Assembly: GCA_051453625.1 (NCBI GenBank)
Contig: JBOZIK010000001.1
Coordinates: 191,176,426 to 191,240,425 of the forward strand
Direction of reading: 5' to 3'
Length of the DNA: 64,000 nt
From: Welwitschia mirabilis
Taxonomy: Eukaryota; Gnetophyta; Gnetopsida; Welwitschiales
How positions within the stretch are numbered: position 1 is the stretch's first letter; each line of letters begins with the position of its first letter. This document shows positions 61,664 through 64,000 of the stretch, piece by piece. The notes under the pieces were generated by a model. The model saw only the letters and a list, made by a program, of their open reading frames with translations, had not been told where the DNA came from and did not search any database. The position numbers were made by a program, and so were the translations under genes.

Positions 61664-62199
61664 GGTTTGGATGGTGGACTAATTTAGCTAAATAAACAAA
61701 CTAGAATGGTTACATTGTAATTTTAGCTAAAAATAAAACTTAACTCTTTTCCATCCACCAACTTCATCCTCTAATGATAGGTGAGTAACTAAAATATAAA
61801 TATAGTGATAGATGTAATGATTATTTGGTAGTTACTAACACTTATTATTCTTGGAATCTAGTGGTAGCTGAAATCTGGTAGCTAGTCATTTCCTTTTCTA
61901 ACCCTCTTGGCATGTGGATTTCTTGAAACCTAGTGGTATGGGAAATATAGTTATCTCCTCAAGCACCTTATGCTTTAATGCTTTATCATTTAGTTCTTTA
62001 TCTTCTAGTGGTAGATGGAATCTAATTACTTCATTCTCTATTGCTTTCTCAAATGCTTCAAAATTACTTAATTTTAATCTAAATTATGTTTAATCCTTTC
62101 TCTTTAATCCTTGCCATCAAGAGTAATCAATTAGAGTGTTAAACCTATAAAATAGACCCAAAAACACACTTTAAATCATATGTCAAATCTAATAATTTG

Positions 62200-64000
62200 G
62201 CCACCTATCAAAGCTCCAACTTCACACTCAAGAGGATGAAAGATTGAGAAAAACTTTTGATAGCATAAAATTGCTTAAAGAGTTGTTGTGATGCTAATTT
62301 TTATGTATTTCATAGGGTATTTTAAGTACTTTTACAATTCTTTACATATATTTAAATGCAATTTTGATGATTATGAAGATTCATTGGGATGATCATAGAA
62401 ACATGCAATTCTTGGTATATTTGGAGGAATTTTAGGCATATTATAATACTTTCATTTTGAAGGAAAGATCAATGATGCAGAAGGATGATTTCTCTTAGCT
62501 AAAAAAGATAAGAAATCCTATTGTCCCCTATGTCATGGTAATACTGCTAACATGGACATAAGCAATAGGGCTGATTATAGAGCTAGAAGCTAATGAATTA
62601 CTTGTTATTAGGGCATCACCTTAAGTGTCATCTCGATGACAAGAAGAACAAAAACCATTTTCTATCAATGAAATGAATTATATTTTGTAATAGAGTCATG
62701 TGCTCTAACTGGGCATCTAGGTTTCTTATTTGACTTTTAGGGTTATAGTTCTTGAAACTTTAATCTAAGACTATAAGTATCCCTCTTGTCCTCATTTCCA
62801 ATTAATCTTTTGTATTAGAAAGTCTTTTGATAGGAGATTGAAGGAAAGAGATCCATCCTATGCTATAAAGAGTGGTCTTCCTTCATGTTGGATTGCGTAT
62901 CCTTCATTAAGATGTTGTTACTTTGTTTATAAGTGGATGTTAATTCATAATTAACATAAGAGATCTTTTCACTTCTATTGTGTAAAACTCCCTCATGGGT
63001 TATGATTTTGAGATAGATCTATAGTTGATTTAGTTAATGAGGGTAACCTTGTTAAGGTTGATATTGTTAGTTTAGATCTTGTATTGTATTTTATTTTATT
63101 CCATTTACATATTTGCATATATTCATATTTTATTAGAAATATTTTATAGCTTATGTTGGTTAGGGATAAGTGATAGATATTCCTAATTGATCTAAGTTAT
63201 AAAGGCTAATTCTTTTGATAGAAGTACTAGTATTCAAATAGACTCATTACACTTGCATTTTATCCATTTTCATTTCATCATTATTTATATTGCATTACAT
63301 TTGTATTGTTTTTTGTTTTTATTCATAAATAGAAAATATACTAAATATGCCTTGTTGAAATCAATTTTCTAACTTCTAGCCTAGTGCCTTCAATGAATTA
63401 CAATGTTTAGGTTAACTCCCATCTATACTAGTGTGTGTTTTTCTACAAGTATTATGATTTTTTAGGATCTACTTAAGAACTTAAAAATTACGTAAATTTA
63501 CAATGTAATAAGAATACTAGTTGAAAAGAAGAAAAGGAGCTCTATTCATAGATTAATGATGTAGAAAAAATCCTTGATATAATTGGTTAAAGACCATTCA
63601 CATCATTTTCCTCGTATGGTAACAAAATCTGTTTTAGTTGATTAATAACAAGTTGGATGAACTTTATATAAAAGTAATATGGATATGTAAATAATANNNN
63701 NNNNNNNNNNNNNNNNNNNNNNNNNNNNNNNNNNNNNNNNNNNNNNNNNNNNNNNNNNNNNNNNAAGATAAGATTGATCAATGATAAGTTGAACGACTTC
63801 TGTAGAAGTGACATTGATAAGATTAATTAATGAGAAGTTATAAGAGACTATGTAAGATGTGAAAGTAATGTAAGAATGATAAAAAGAATCTTATTTATAA
63901 CTCATGCACATAATTTAAATAAGTAATTTTTTATCTTTAATTAGGAAGATTAATTACATGCATCATTTCCTCATGCTAGCTTATTTTTAATCTTTCATAG
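62200..64000. other. Unassigned A+T-rich right end, possibly another LTR
   Basis: No gene recognised. The stretch 62,400-63,450 has a TATAAGTA-like box (62,775) and a CATTGCATT/ATTTTATCCATTTTCATTTCATC end style reminiscent of the other Athila/Tat LTRs, but no partner copy is in the window, so this is only a suggestion. A 68-N gap lies at 63,697-63,764. Confidence 0.25.
63697..63764. other. 68-N assembly gap
   Basis: Ns only. The flanks (about 63,640-63,670 and 63,765-63,800) look loosely alike (GATTAATAAC/AGTTGGATGAACTT versus GATCAATGATAAGTTGAACGACTT), suggesting a repeat. Confidence 0.8.

Larger units (their letters stand above)
60800..62200 (-). mobile_element. Inverted LTR fragment related to LTR A/B
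   Basis: The minus strand near 61,690-61,590 reads CCAAACCTATATAAACCCCCCTAGGCATTTCATTT...GCATCAAAGTGCTTATGACATT (broken here), matching LTR A and B (CAAACCTATAAAAAATCCCTTAGGCATTTC; GCATTAAAATAGCTTATGAAATT). It is therefore a third, inverted member of the same or a sister LTR family. The boundaries are not resolved; no TG/CA ends or primer site were fixed. Confidence 0.45.

Noticed and set aside
63587-63814. 75-codon minus-strand ORF
   Set aside because: It spans an N gap and repeated A+T-rich flanks; no motif.

Overview
The window reads as intergenic chromosomal DNA from a flowering plant. It is very A+T-rich (roughly three quarters by eye), poor in CpG, and packed with old, broken, nested retrotransposons of plant types: Ty3/gypsy of the Athila/Tat lineage, a chromodomain gypsy element (chromovirus), Ty1/copia including a SIRE-like element, and an L1-type LINE. 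I found no intact host gene, tRNA, rRNA, CRISPR array or bacterial-style operon. Every recognisable reading frame is a decayed transposon gene. The species cannot be fixed from the sequence.

Layout. 1-5.2 kb: 5' half of an Athila/Tat-type element on the minus strand (LTR, primer binding site, gag), running off the left edge. 5.4-15.4 kb: two head-to-tail copies of an Athila/Tat-type pol on the plus strand, about 4.55 kb apart, then an LTR of the same family as the inverted one at 3.2-5.2 kb. 15.4-18.0 kb: a copia pol remnant on the minus strand (protease, integrase, RT). 18.6-25.9 kb: an element with two LTRs of about 1 kb, a decayed tRNA-Asp-type primer site and an unrecognisable interior. 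25.9-29.5 kb: unassigned host or old repeat sequence. 29,524-47,440: one chromodomain gypsy element with about 3.3-kb LTRs and an exact 5-bp target duplication (AGTTA); its 5' LTR is split by a 7-kb SIRE-like copia element (30,169-37,126) on the minus strand. 47.4-55.7 kb: A+T-rich unassigned DNA that continues the sequence interrupted at 29.5 kb. 55.7-58.9 kb: a 5'-truncated L1-type LINE on the minus strand. 58.9-64 kb: A+T-rich DNA with tandem repeats and at least one further inverted LTR fragment.

Nothing here is likely to work as a gene system now. The most informative points are the fully bounded nested insertion; a copia element that kept gag and protease, lost integrase/RT/RNase H, and carries an extra 3' reading frame with an acidic tail; a cluster of W-box-like motifs upstream of a TATA box in that element's LTR; stop codons concentrated at conserved glutamines, as expected from methyl-cytosine decay; and several assembly gaps flanked by identical sequence, which look like unmerged contig overlaps.
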